Assembly (NCBI RefSeq): GCF_000003605.2
Contig: NW_003135339.1
Coordinates: forward strand, 37,662 to 61,298
DNA length: 23,637 bases
Direction of reading: 5' to 3'
From: Saccoglossus kowalevskii
Taxonomy: Eukaryota > Hemichordata > Enteropneusta > Harrimaniidae
The position numbers and the translations under genes were made by a program. Every line of letters begins with the position of its first letter. The first letter of the stretch is position 1. The notes below the pieces were generated by a model. The model saw only the letters and a program-made list of their open reading frames with translations, made no database searches and had not been told where the DNA came from. Positions 9,484 through 18,675 of the stretch are shown here, in pieces.

Positions 9484-10467
9484 CTGTGTATATAGGATCA
9501 CTAGCCTATGTGTGTGTTTATGTGTGTGGGGGCAGTATGATATCCATTATTCTTATACGAAATATCAGCTTTACTTTTTGTTATTATTATCATAGAAAGT
9601 CGACAATCTCTCGTAAAGCCCATACCGTCAGTGAATTCACATTCGGTGATATATTGTATCATGGAGAAAGAAAATATTCACGCTGCCCTCAATGGTGAAG
9701 CACTACGTTTTGTCTGGTATTACGAGGAGATGCACCACAGCGATAAGACGTGATGTCATCTAAAACGTGTAATACATGTACTAGTACACCATTCCTATGA
9801 GGTGAGCCTTCTAGTGACGGAGCCATTATATGACGTCAAAATGACGTATGTATAGGTTGAGACAATGTAAAATTTCTGAAAAAATAGTGACGCTTTCAAC
9901 GGCCTTCGTGTCACCTAATTACGTCATAGTAAGCTTTCGTCGCCAACATTTTCCAAATTTATTCAGCCATTATATTTTAAGACGGGTATAGATGGCCGAT
10001 GATAACGTTGTCTTGCTATATTGGTTGTTGTTTTTAAAACTTCTACGACCATTCCCACACAGAATAATTATGATTGGTCTAATGGACAGGCCTGATAATG
10101 TAGGTTGGAATTGCAGTGATAGTTATAGATGAGTTCCCGTTCATTGCGAGATCTCGCGTATTGCGTAGTAATATACTTACTTTATAAAAATTGACCATCA
10201 TCAAATGTGTATAGCACATTATTACGCTCGGAAATACTTTCGTCTAGTCCCGCGAGAAGTTTGACGTCACTACGACTCTATGAATTTGTTTGTCTTGTTT
10301 TCGCGTTCGATTTCTCGTGGATCGCGCAGTGAAAGGAAAATGGACTGATTTAGAATATTTTTGAATACGCTAACTTAAAATAACCACAGTTGTATGAGCA
10401 TGTATTCCAACAAATAATGAGTATTCATGACGTGAGTTTTACCTAATTACCATCTAAATAAAATAAA
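9484..10467 (+). other. Probable 3' UTR and flanking DNA of the transporter gene
   Basis: No AATAAA occurs between the stop codon and 10456. The first canonical signals are two overlapping AATAAA hexamers at 10457-10462 and 10462-10467, with more at 10522-10527. If one is used, the 3' UTR is about 1 kb. A non-canonical signal could make it shorter. The stretch also contains several TGACGT-type motifs (see findings), which might be elements of a neighbouring promoter instead. Confidence 0.4.
10457..10467 (+). promoter_or_regulatory. Tandem overlapping poly(A) signal AATAAAATAAA
   Basis: Two overlapping AATAAA hexamers, the first on the plus strand downstream of the transporter stop codon. They are the best candidate for its mRNA 3' end processing. 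No T/GT-rich downstream element stands out, so use of the site is inferred. Confidence 0.4.
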
Positions 10468-10774
10468 GAGAAACATTCAACGGTGATGTACTTATATGAA
10501 TGTATATTATTCACTACTGTTAATAAACCATATTTTTATTTCATAATGTCTACACTCCAGTAGATATCTGAATGCAACACACGAGGTTAACCGAATGGTG
10601 GATGAATACCAACGGAGCTTGATACCACAGTCAGCTGGCGCACACGTGATAATGAAATAAATACGATATTTACTATATGGGGCCGCCATCTTGAATGACG
10701 CATAAAACTAAATAAGAGACAAGTTTTGAAACGCGTTTTTCAGATTCCTACAAATCTGGAGAAAAATACCAATA

Positions 10775-10968
10775 NNNNNNNNNNNNNNNNNNNNNNNNNN
10801 NNNNNNNNNNNNNNNNNNNNNNNNNNNNNNNNNNNNNNNNNNNNNNNNNNNNNNNNNNNNNNNNNNNNNNNNNNNNNNNNNNNNNNNNNNNNNNNNNNNN
10901 NNNNNNNNNNNNNNNNNNNNNNNNNNNNNNNNNNNNNNNNNNNNNNNNNNNNNNNNNNNNNNNNNNNN
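10775..10968. other. Assembly gap (194 N)
   Basis: A run of 194 N. Open frames drawn across it are meaningless. The right flank is followed within 50 bases by a perfect hairpin and a MITE cluster, the kind of sequence that breaks short-read or Sanger assemblies. Confidence 1.
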
Positions 10969-11009
10969 TCCTTGCATTGCGAACACCTAATTACGCGAAG
11001 GACATAGAA

Positions 11010-11070
11010 CACTTTCCTGGGGTATTTGAAACCGAAATTGTCATCTGGTTTCAAATACCCCAGGAAAGTG
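11010..11070. repeat. Perfect 24-bp inverted repeat with 13-base loop
   Basis: The arms 11010-11033 and 11047-11070 are exact reverse complements (24 of 24), and the loop is GAAATTGTCATCT. It lies 42 bases after the end of the N gap and touches the left side of the truncated MITE. It may be a very young foldback, a hairpin RNA locus or an assembly artefact of the gap edge. Confidence 0.9.
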
Positions 11071-11155
11071 GGGGCTCATGGGTAGACGCTTGTTTGTTAA
11101 CAATGACACGCTATGGCCATCTGACACGCGCTGCGCGACGACTCCCCCGCTTTAA
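11070..11155. mobile_element. Truncated or deleted family 2 MITE with a family 1-type end
   Basis: The segment from ACGCTTGTTTG to CTATGGCCATCTGAC matches the inner right half of the family 2 copies. The terminus (CGCGCTGCGCGACGAC followed by TCCCCCGC and TTAA 11152-11155) matches the family 1 end at 440-465. The left end is missing, or reduced to AAAGTGGGGGCTCATG around 11065-11080, where it runs into the palindrome at 11010-11070. Confidence 0.6.
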
Positions 11156-11334
11156 CGCAACGTGTACTAATTACCGCCGGTGTCTCTTTTCGATAAATTT
11201 CAATCACCAAAAGAATTACATAGTTAAAGTTTGTACTCGTTGGTATGCGTAGCATTCAAAGTCGCCATCTTTGTTTATACGAGCCCCATATCTCGCGCAT
11301 GCGTGGCGCGACGACCAACTTGAACACCCTTTAA
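11152..11334. mobile_element. TTAA-bounded MITE, family 1, partial copy abutting the previous one
   Basis: Matches the right 190 bases of the intronic copy (8699-8887), from ATTACCGCCGGTGTC to the terminal inverted repeat. It ends at TTAA 11331-11334. The terminal repeat carries a small insertion (ACTTGAA region, 11318-11325). The left terminal repeat is absent: the copy begins exactly at the TTAA that ends the neighbouring element. Confidence 0.7.
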
Positions 11335-11689
11335 ATCCAGCGAATATTCTCCCCTCTACAGTAATGTACCACTAATGGTTGGAACAGTGACAAAACACCT
11401 GGTCCAGGATCAGGGCATACATAAAAATATATAAAACAAATATACATTTGGAGTATAGCCGCTTGGAGGTGGGGGGGCTCTCGAGCGTTGTCGGTGACAA
11501 GTGATCGATAACTTGATAGTTCTTGTAAAACACACCCCGAACAGTGCACTCTAATCTAAAGCACTAAAGCATGGAGAAATATCTTCATGACAACTGTCAC
11601 TTCCAATTTGCTGATGCAAGTATCATTTCTAATGAATTGAACGAAGACACTTATATATGATAAAGAAAATCAGAAACAAATGAGCTTAC
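11335..11689. other. No recognisable gene
   Basis: Contains a 72-codon minus-strand frame (11331-11549) that begins in unique DNA and runs to the MITE boundary, without domain features. If the minus-strand exon at 11690-12094 is real, this stretch is its first intron. Confidence 0.4.
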
Positions 11690-12094
11690 CATATGATATC
11701 GTGTGACTGTTTCCAGCAGGAATATATCACGATATCGCAATGTATTCTCGGGGGCGGACATCCGGGCATTTTCTACCGCCTGGCAACCCTCGCGGTGAAA
11801 ACAAAGACCAAAAACTCGCAGAAAACGGTACTTTGCGATGGTTGTTGAGAGTCCCCTGAACAGTGTAACAAGATTAGCCCTACGTGTGTAACATATATGA
11901 ATTTGGTTGTTCAGGATTACTTCAAACTTGAGTTTGTGTTGTTTTCTCGAGATTTCACCGGCTCCACCGGCGTTCCACAGCAGCGCGCACAGAGCCCATA
12001 GAAATACGTGGTACAGTGGTGCGCGTCTTAGCAACGTAGAACGTCCGTGACGTAGCTCCGCCCGCGAGGATACATCAATACATCTAACAAACAT
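11690..12094 (-). CDS. Candidate first coding exon of an unrecognised minus-strand gene
   Basis: An open frame starts at the ATG at 12094 (A at -3) and runs 135 codons to a strong donor, ATATG|GTAAGC, whose intron begins at 11689, in phase 0. The N-terminal part is Arg-rich, then hydrophobic (LYHVFLWALCALLW, about residues 28-41), followed by GGAG. This could be a signal anchor or a signal peptide with a long n-region. The rest is basic with scattered Cys and matches no family I know. The sequence just upstream on its strand is CpG-containing with a TACGTCAC motif. No partner exon can be assigned; any could fall in the N gap or left of it. A chance frame remains quite possible. Confidence 0.22.
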
Positions 12095-12234
12095 AATGCA
12101 TTGTGGCGTCTAGGTTTTTTTGATTTTGCTCTTATTTATCGTGGTATGTAGAAATCACTGTGAAATTCTCAATGGTTTCCGAAGCTTTCCCAAAACACGC
12201 ATTCATAGCAAAGAAAAAGTTTACATATTGTTAC

Positions 12235-12384
12235 TTAAAGTGGGTGGGTCGTCACCTGCGCACGCGCGGTAATTGAGTCCCAAGCGACGATAATAACTCA
12301 CGCTAAAAACGCAACGCTTGTTTGTAAACAATGACACGCTATGGCCATCTGACGCATGCGCAGGTGATGACTCCCCTGCTTTAA
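12235..12384. mobile_element. TTAA-bounded MITE, family 2, copy 2 (opposite orientation)
   Basis: A 150-bp unit from TTAA 12235-12238 to TTAA 12381-12384, in inverted orientation to 5955-6112. Ends read AGTGGGTGGGTCGTCACC on the left and, on the reverse strand, AGCAGGGGAGTCATCACC on the right. Outer flanks extend the symmetry by one base (CTTAA and TTAAG). It has no coding content. Confidence 0.82.
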
Positions 12385-13169
12385 GCAATCAAAGTTGATA
12401 TGGCCAAAACTCTTCCGTGACGTATACACGTACAGTGTAGATACCGTGTTGGTCTGGGTTCGTCCGTCAATAAGAAAAGTGTGTTGTTGTTTTTTGCTTG
12501 ACATTGCTTTTAGCAATAGACTTATATAAGGTACACCGTAGTCCGATTGCGGTTTGTGTCGATGTGCACTCAAGCTCTGTGGAATGATCGGTCAAAATCT
12601 AAGTAGGTTCACAGTCCCTCTATAGATAGAGGGACTGTGGTAGGTTAATGTGTTGCCAGAAAAAAAAAAAACACAACGATTTTAACACAGTCTCTCTTCC
12701 AGATAGAGGGATTGTAGTTTTAAATAGATGCACTTTATACAAACAACTAATTGCAGGGACTCAAGTACAGTTGTCATGTTAGTTTGACAAGTTTTAATGC
12801 GGAGATAGGTCAAACATTGTACAACGAAGTATACAGAAACTCTATATATCACGATTCTGGCAGTATTGTCGTCTCAGCCATGTAAATATTATATTCACCC
12901 AATTGACAACAATTGTAATATAATGATAACAATATGTATATAAATATTTTTTTATTTATGGGAAGTTTAGAGATGTTTGTATATTTAATGTAAAATAAAT
13001 ATTTGGTTCATGAGGGTCAGACCAATTTTGATAAAAAAAATGTTTTAGGGGGCTTGGATATTTTTTGTTATAGTTAGTTGGGTAATACTCTTGCTATTAC
13101 TTTGGGGTAAAATTTATTGTTATTGCGGTTTTTCCCGATGGTTATTAACTGGCATAATAACTCGCAGAA
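12385..13169. other. AT-rich non-coding stretch with hairpins
   Basis: Apart from the two hairpins at 12610-12717 and an A-run near 12660, this is AT-rich DNA with homopolymers (T-runs near 12950, A-run near 13035). The 91-codon minus frame at 12298-12573 overlaps the family 2 MITE and is not credible. Confidence 0.5.
12610..12717. repeat. Two related hairpins with a shared AGTCCCTCTAT-type arm
   Basis: The first is perfect: arms CACAGTCCCTCTAT (12610-12623) and ATAGAGGGACTGTG (12626-12639) around a two-base centre. The second, at 12686-12717, has degenerate versions of both arms (CACAGTCTCTCT and ATAGAGGGATTGTAG) and an A-rich tract just upstream. They look like a duplicated inverted repeat or back-to-back transposon ends. 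Confidence 0.75.
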
Positions 13170-13607
13170 AATTAGATCAGTTTTGGTGCGTATTCGACGT
13201 GGGCTGCCAGAGAGTTGAGTGAAACAACGCCCTCACACGAGCGTCTCGTTTCATCGCATGCAGTCGAGGAGCAACTTTCAAGTTGAACTTTGCATTGTGT
13301 GGCAATTGGAGCTGTTCTTCTCGGGTATGCCTTGGTTTCAGTTACCTCTAGCATTTGTGGTGGTTTTTACAAGATACATGTGAGTCGTCTACACAAATAA
13401 TCATACGCAGTACCCAGTTCTTACAATAAGTTACGAGCATCTGGGAGATTTGCGAACTTCCGTGCTGTTCAACTTGTCTTGCCTGGATCGGACTTTTTTG
13501 GGGAGAAAGCGCCACACTCTCTTAATTAGTTCAATACGGCGACACCAGCAGGTGCATCGAGTAACGAACCTGTTCTTCTACGGAAATTTGTGTCACATTA
13601 TTTGAAG
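13170..13607 (+). other. Candidate 5' exon ending in an optimal splice donor
   Basis: The stretch carries more CpG than the AT-rich DNA on either side and ends TTTGAAG|GTAAGTTG, a full-consensus donor (intron would start at 13608). No long frame spans it. It contains a 41-codon frame at 13258-13383 that stops inside, so if transcribed it is probably a 5' UTR exon with upstream ATGs. No TATA box is evident. No downstream exon is recognised in this window, so the gene would have a first intron of up to 10 kb or more. Confidence 0.3.
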
Positions 13608-13670
13608 GTAAGTTGACACTTGTGAGTAATTTTTTAAAACTGTGAAAGTGTAAAGCCGTTCTGACGAACC

Positions 13671-13811
13671 ATGGTACGTAGATCGCGGCGCTGCCGTGCC
13701 ACCCTCACACAGCCACCCGCTATGCATCTTCCGCTCGTGACCGACATCGTGTTTAGATGTGTCCATGAACTTGATACACAGTTCGTGCTTCGCCTACGTA
13801 AATGTTTTTAA
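13671..13811 (+). CDS. Short arginine-rich open frame with near-ideal start context (doubtful)
   Basis: A 46-codon frame starts at GAACCATGG, close to the ideal vertebrate-type initiation context, and ends with TAA at 13809-13811. The product begins MVRRSRRCRATLTQPPAMHL and has no recognisable domain. The segment is the most GC- and CpG-rich patch of this area and lies 60 bases after the GTAAGT donor at 13608. It may be part of an alternative first exon (an internal CTAC|GTAAAT could serve as donor near 13797) or simply CpG-rich promoter DNA. Confidence 0.13.
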   Translation: MVRRSRRCRATLTQPPAMHLPLVTDIVFRCVHELDTQFVLRLRKCF

Positions 13812-16800
13812 CAGTTTGACTGAGACGAATCAGCAAATGTGTAAACAGTTAGTTAAGGGCGGGCCATTGAATATTCCGAGCTGACGAAGTTTTCGCTTTT
13901 ACTGATCGGCTCGCGTTTTTTCAAAATATCGTTCAGCTAAATTTTGACATGGAATTCACGAACACAAGGATATTATACGTTTTATCATCGTTAAATACCT
14001 TCCTGCTCCTCCCAGGATTTGAAATTATCCGCCCTCTGTTTTGAACTTTGAACCGTAAGGGGGTATAAACGAAAACTGCTTGCACTAAATTGGTATTCAA
14101 TGCCATTGTACCAGTACACTTCCCAGGTAGACTATGCATTGGCTGTATATAATCAGATTCGAACACATGCAAAATTAGAGTAATCGTAGGAATGCAGGTC
14201 ATTTTACAAACCAGACAGCCTTGAAGTTGTGAGACTGTCAGACAATGGTGCCAATTTGTGATGCATTTAGACTCATTGTAATTTCAGAGTTAATTGTATT
14301 TTCTTCACGAAACTATACACACCTGTTTCACAATCTGACACCATTTAGACACTCGCCTTAGTGTCTTTCACACGACACTACAATTATATCTGATGTGACA
14401 GTCAATTGTGTTAACACCGTCCAAACATTTTTTTCATACAAAATGACTTTATATGGCATATTGTGTGAACTGTTAAATAGCCAGAGTGAGAAGATGGTCA
14501 TGATTTTATATTTCCACGAATAGAAAGTCACTGTTATTCCCTTTAAAGGGCCATAATCTTTCCCTGCCAACTTTTTTGATGCCATAGTTTGTCTATTTTT
14601 ATGTATTTTTTTTTCAAATCTTGATCCAAATGGACATAATTTCCCACTGGTTACAGGGGTTGATGAGAATTTTGGAAAGTATATGAACCAAACTAAAAAT
14701 AGCACTTATTTCATTTCATTGAAATAAAACTTATTTTGACTATATACATGTAGACACACACCTGTTATTTGTGTAAATACATGCACTATTGATACAGCAA
14801 ATACAGTATTAGAATTGTATTCATAATAGAACTATAAATAACCATTAATTTCTTTTAGTATACACTTGACCTTAAAAGTGTGACTTACTTTGACCACAGA
14901 TATACCTGTGCCATTTATGTTTATGTTCAAGTGTATGTGCTACTATTAGAGCAAATATAAGTGAACCAATTGCATTTTAATTGTATTTCTTTCATACAAC
15001 TAGAAATAGCTTTCACTATCGGGTATTTTTCTTCATCAAAGATTTAGATGCAAATAACTTGACTTATTTGGGGTAGCGGTGTTAACATTGTGTTAATTGA
15101 TCTCTACCAATAATTGGTCAATCACTGAAATCAATGAACTCTTTATCTTCATATTTCACTATGATTAAATCAGTGTAAACTCTGACTTCAGTCAGGACTA
15201 CTGCGCCCTTGGAGAACACTGAGGGCTCAGGCCTATAACCTAATAAGGTAATTATAAATGCAGATGTTTTGTACACCAATCTTTATTCTGCATAGACTGA
15301 TCAATTCTGTAGTAACTTCATTACCCTTAGATTAGCCTCACAGTGTGGTATATCCTACTTGTATCCCTGTTCTACGTGCAGCTTTAAACGTACATTGCTC
15401 TATTTTTGTCATTAACCCACATGAAGTTGCTAGTAAAAAGTAATTCAATGCATGTCTAATAGATTAGACTAAACTTAAAGCAGGACTTAATTAGTTTGAT
15501 GGAGTCCATCAGAAAAATGTTACACTCGAATCTGACTTTAGAATGTCATGAATACAGTATCTAAGTTTATCACATACATTTTTTTCAGATATGTAAATTA
15601 GAAAGAAAACTGAGAATCTTATCCGATGCTCAAAATATTCTTACTGAGATTTTTGTATGTTTCTCTCAAATCTGCATCCTTGTTAAAAATGTCAATATTG
15701 ATAAAATTACCTTCATTCTTTGATCTTGAAAAAGAAACACAAAGAGCTGCCCTGTGTTACATAAGGTTAGATATGATGTTGTGTCCACAGTGCTACAGGA
15801 TACACCTAACTCTATCATAATATTTAGCCCCCACCTAAATCACTTATTTCTATGTTAGGGGCACCCCTTGATTGTACATATATATACTACTTACACGATT
15901 ATTATAAAGCTAGGTACCCGTAACAAAGCATGAAATTCAATTGTGGGCTAAGTGTTTATTTTTGTCCACGGTACATTGGTTGTTAACAATGCACCTGAAA
16001 GCTAACACCTCAGTGTGTTGTAACTGTGGGGGCTGAGAGTAACTTTGTGAACGAATTTACTGCATTCATATAATTGTACATAGTAACAGAAACTAGGTAC
16101 GGTACTTGGAATATTTAATTTGTTGCTGTTTAAAATTTTGTGATTGGTCATTTGAATTAATTTTTGAAAGGATGAAAATCCACACAGTTCACTGCCACAT
16201 GCTCAGTGTTCACTGAGCGCTGAATTTAATAATTTCACAGTTCTTCATGATTTTGAAATCTGTGAAAATGCGTCTCGCACAATTAAATCAAATTGCAGAA
16301 TATTTCAGTAGTAGTACCGTAGTAGTGATGATGGTGGTGGTGGTAGTGTTGGACTTCGACGGACGGACGGACGGAGGAAGGAGGGAGGGAGGGGTGAAGG
16401 CCGGCCAGGAGGGAGAGGTGTCACAAGTCACATTACTAATGTATAGCTGGTAGTGCCCATGTAGTGAGATTTTATCTGGGTCTTTCACTTACCCTTTTAC
16501 CAATGGTGATTTTTTTTTTGAGAATTCATGTCCCTTTATTTGAGGAAGTGGTGAAGTTGACAATTTGTGACATTATCACATATTAAAATAATTATCAGTA
16601 AAAAAAGTTTTGTCGTAACCATACATGGTTTAATCTTGTGATTGCACATGGGAAACTTTTGAAAAAAAAATATTTCTTTGGCAACAAAGATATCTCTACT
16701 TGTTTAGACAGTTTGAATTGACCATGAAAATAATTGACAGTTATTGCATTTTGAAGTAGTTATGCTTCCGGTGTCGTTTGACTGCTTGTTCCCCTTCACC

Positions 16801-17632
16801 ATTCCCTAGTTGAAAAAATGCTGCAGTCAGATGATTGGCTATTTGAGGTCTTCCATATCATTATTGATCATTGACCTTGAAAACTAGCTGGAGGGCCCTT
16901 CCATGGCCTAATCCTAAGAATATGCCAAAGTTACATTTCATAAAAAAACAAAAAATTTAATTTTTCTATTTGTTATCAAGAATTTTGGTTAGGATTTGTA
17001 GTCATTGGTAAATTTTGTAATTTTGATCCAAAATTAACGAATAAATTATTGAAAAATGTATGAAAATCTACAAAATGTTGCACTATGATTATGACAGTAA
17101 AATTACGGTGTTCGAAGTGTAGACCCAAATGACATATTATTTATTTTAATATAGGTGATTTTTTTAGTCACTGGGATTGTAGATAAGGTGCGAACGAAAC
17201 ATTTGTCGCAAAAATCAAATCAATTTTGAACTCAAATCCCATTTTCATAGCTAAATGTCGAGGGGAACATGCTGGTTGAGGTACGTTTATTTAGGATACA
17301 AATTTCGCCAACATACTTTTGCATGTGTTGAATCTCACACGATTTTTTTATCACTACTATGGCACTACGACCTAAATGTTTGTCCTGTTTTTACGCTTGA
17401 TTTCAAAACGCAAGATCTCGCAGTGATCAGAAAATTCTCTATTATGATGATTATCAGACCACATCCATAGACAGTGATTTATGAGACGTTTTTTTTCAAT
17501 ACTGAGGACTTGGTGAAGCATGAAAGACCTAATATTTACTTGTGACAGAGACAAATTATGTAGGCTTATGTTAGTATCCTGTAGTCAAAAAGAGAAAGTG
17601 TTAGACAGTAACAAATTAATTAAATATTCATT
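13812..17632. other. AT-rich, CpG-poor intergenic or intronic DNA
   Basis: No gene, RNA or complete element is recognised over 3.8 kb. The short frames here (for example 14358-14705 minus, 15626-15820 plus) are interrupted, AT-driven and without domains. The only local structure is a G-rich simple-sequence patch at 16320-16430. It may be the long first intron of a gene starting near 13.2-13.6 kb. Confidence 0.5.
16320..16430 (+). repeat. Purine-rich simple-sequence patch
   Basis: Imperfect GTA/GTG triplets lead into a GGAC tetranucleotide run (GACGGACGGACGGACGGAGG) and then GGGAGGGAGGGG, with GGCCGGCC just after. The strand asymmetry (G/A on plus) is strong. It may form a quadruplex or triplex in part, but a fourth G-tract within a usual loop length is not obvious. 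Confidence 0.7.
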
Positions 17633-17695
17633 CTGTGTGACTTTTTATCACACAGGGCATCCCTAAATTGTGTATACCGGATACGCAATTTAGGG
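17633..17695. repeat. Two adjacent hairpins
   Basis: The first: CTGTGTGA (17633-17640) pairs perfectly with TCACACAG (17648-17655). The second: CCCTAAATTGTGTAT (17661-17675) pairs with ATACGCAATTTAGGG (17681-17695) with one mismatch and a five-base loop. They are separated by only five bases. No coding context; the function is unknown. Confidence 0.75.
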
Positions 17696-18269
17696 CTATT
17701 TCGCACCCTGCTGTTTGTAATGAATGTACAGGTTTAGGTTTCACTCCACAATTGGAAATTGTATGCTTAACAATGTCACCTTGTCCTTTTTATTTCCATT
17801 TCATGAAATAACCTTTTCTTTAGGAACCACATTGTATTATCAATGATATGTGAATGAGCAAGCCTAGTAGAATTGAGTAACTAACTCACCTAGGTCAATT
17901 TTAGTAAAATTTTCTAACTTAGACAAATCTAGCCGTAACATGTCAGATACTAAAGTTCTTTTCTATGGATTGATTTATACTGTAGAATACTTTATTTTCA
18001 CTATTTTCGATGAAGGGATGATTCCGTGAAAAAAAATTCCAGCGAATATACTTTTTTTCCTATATTTCACATTAAAGTGCCTGTGAAATGGCTGCTATTT
18101 TCACGCCTAAAATTATCCATTGATACATAAATATTATTAATTTTTATGTTTCTAAGCATGAATTATTTTTTTAAGTGAAGTTAAGTGTTTTAAACTCAAT
18201 CTACGGCAACTTTATTTTTGTGTATTTTAAAACGAGGCTCCTCATTAGCTTCTTATTTGCATACAGAAA

Positions 18270-18295
18270 TTCCCCTTGTGACGTCAGAAGGGGAA
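18270..18295. promoter_or_regulatory. Palindromic CRE-like site within the 1.8-kb transposon
   Basis: TGACGTCA (18279-18286) sits at the exact centre of a larger dyad whose arms are TTCCCCTT (18270-18277) and AAGGGGAA (18288-18295); 24 of 26 positions are symmetrical. It lies about 200 bp inside the left end. TGACGTCA is the known ATF/CREB consensus; a role in transcription or transposase binding is inference. Confidence 0.5.
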
Positions 18296-18378
18296 GTCGC
18301 ATCATAGCTTGCATTGCCGATACGTGTAAATAAGGCAAATTTCTTGTGCAGTTTTCTCGTCTTTGACTAAATTTTCAC

Positions 18379-18675
18379 TTATGTACTTGTTCGTCGAGAA
18401 GGAATGGACCATAATGAACACATAGTATCAATTTTTGTTGCATGGGGTTGGGTTAGATGCGAAATATGTTCATTCTGGTGTAGCTGGTCACCGTGATCGT
18501 CGCCGGCGCACGTTTGTACACTGTTGCTGGACAAAATGGAATTTGACGTCGGAATTATCTCGTTTATATTTAGCAGGTTACTAGGCACGTCACTACACTG
18601 TTGTATTTCATCGATCGTCTGAGTAAAACTTTCAAAATTAAAATAAAAGAGAACATATTTTGACAATCTAAACAT
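18379..18675 (-). CDS. Doubtful 98-aa open frame inside the 1.8-kb transposon
   Basis: The frame runs from an ATG at 18675 to a TAA at 18379-18381. The product is rich in Ser, Asn, Gln, Asp and Ile and poor in low-complexity artefacts (for example TQTIDEIQQCSDVPSNLLNI), so it looks more protein-like than most frames nearby. I recognise no domain. It could be a remnant of an element-encoded protein, or chance. A frame this short in AT-rich DNA is not evidence of coding on its own. Confidence 0.15.
   Translation of the reverse strand: MFRLSKYVLFYFNFESFTQTIDEIQQCSDVPSNLLNINEIIPTSNSILSSNSVQTCAGDDHGDQLHQNEHISHLTQPHATKIDTMCSLWSIPSRRTST

Noticed and set aside
10708-11054. Open frames of 92-104 codons across the N run
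   Set aside because: Most of each frame is unknown sequence; there is no evidence of coding on either side.
13660-13690. CTGACGA motif considered as a hammerhead ribozyme core (also near 13880 and 20632)
   Set aside because: The second core strand (GAAA) and the three stems cannot be formed around it.
14358-14705. 115-codon minus-strand frame
   Set aside because: Composition follows AT-rich DNA, with no domain, signal peptide or splice context.
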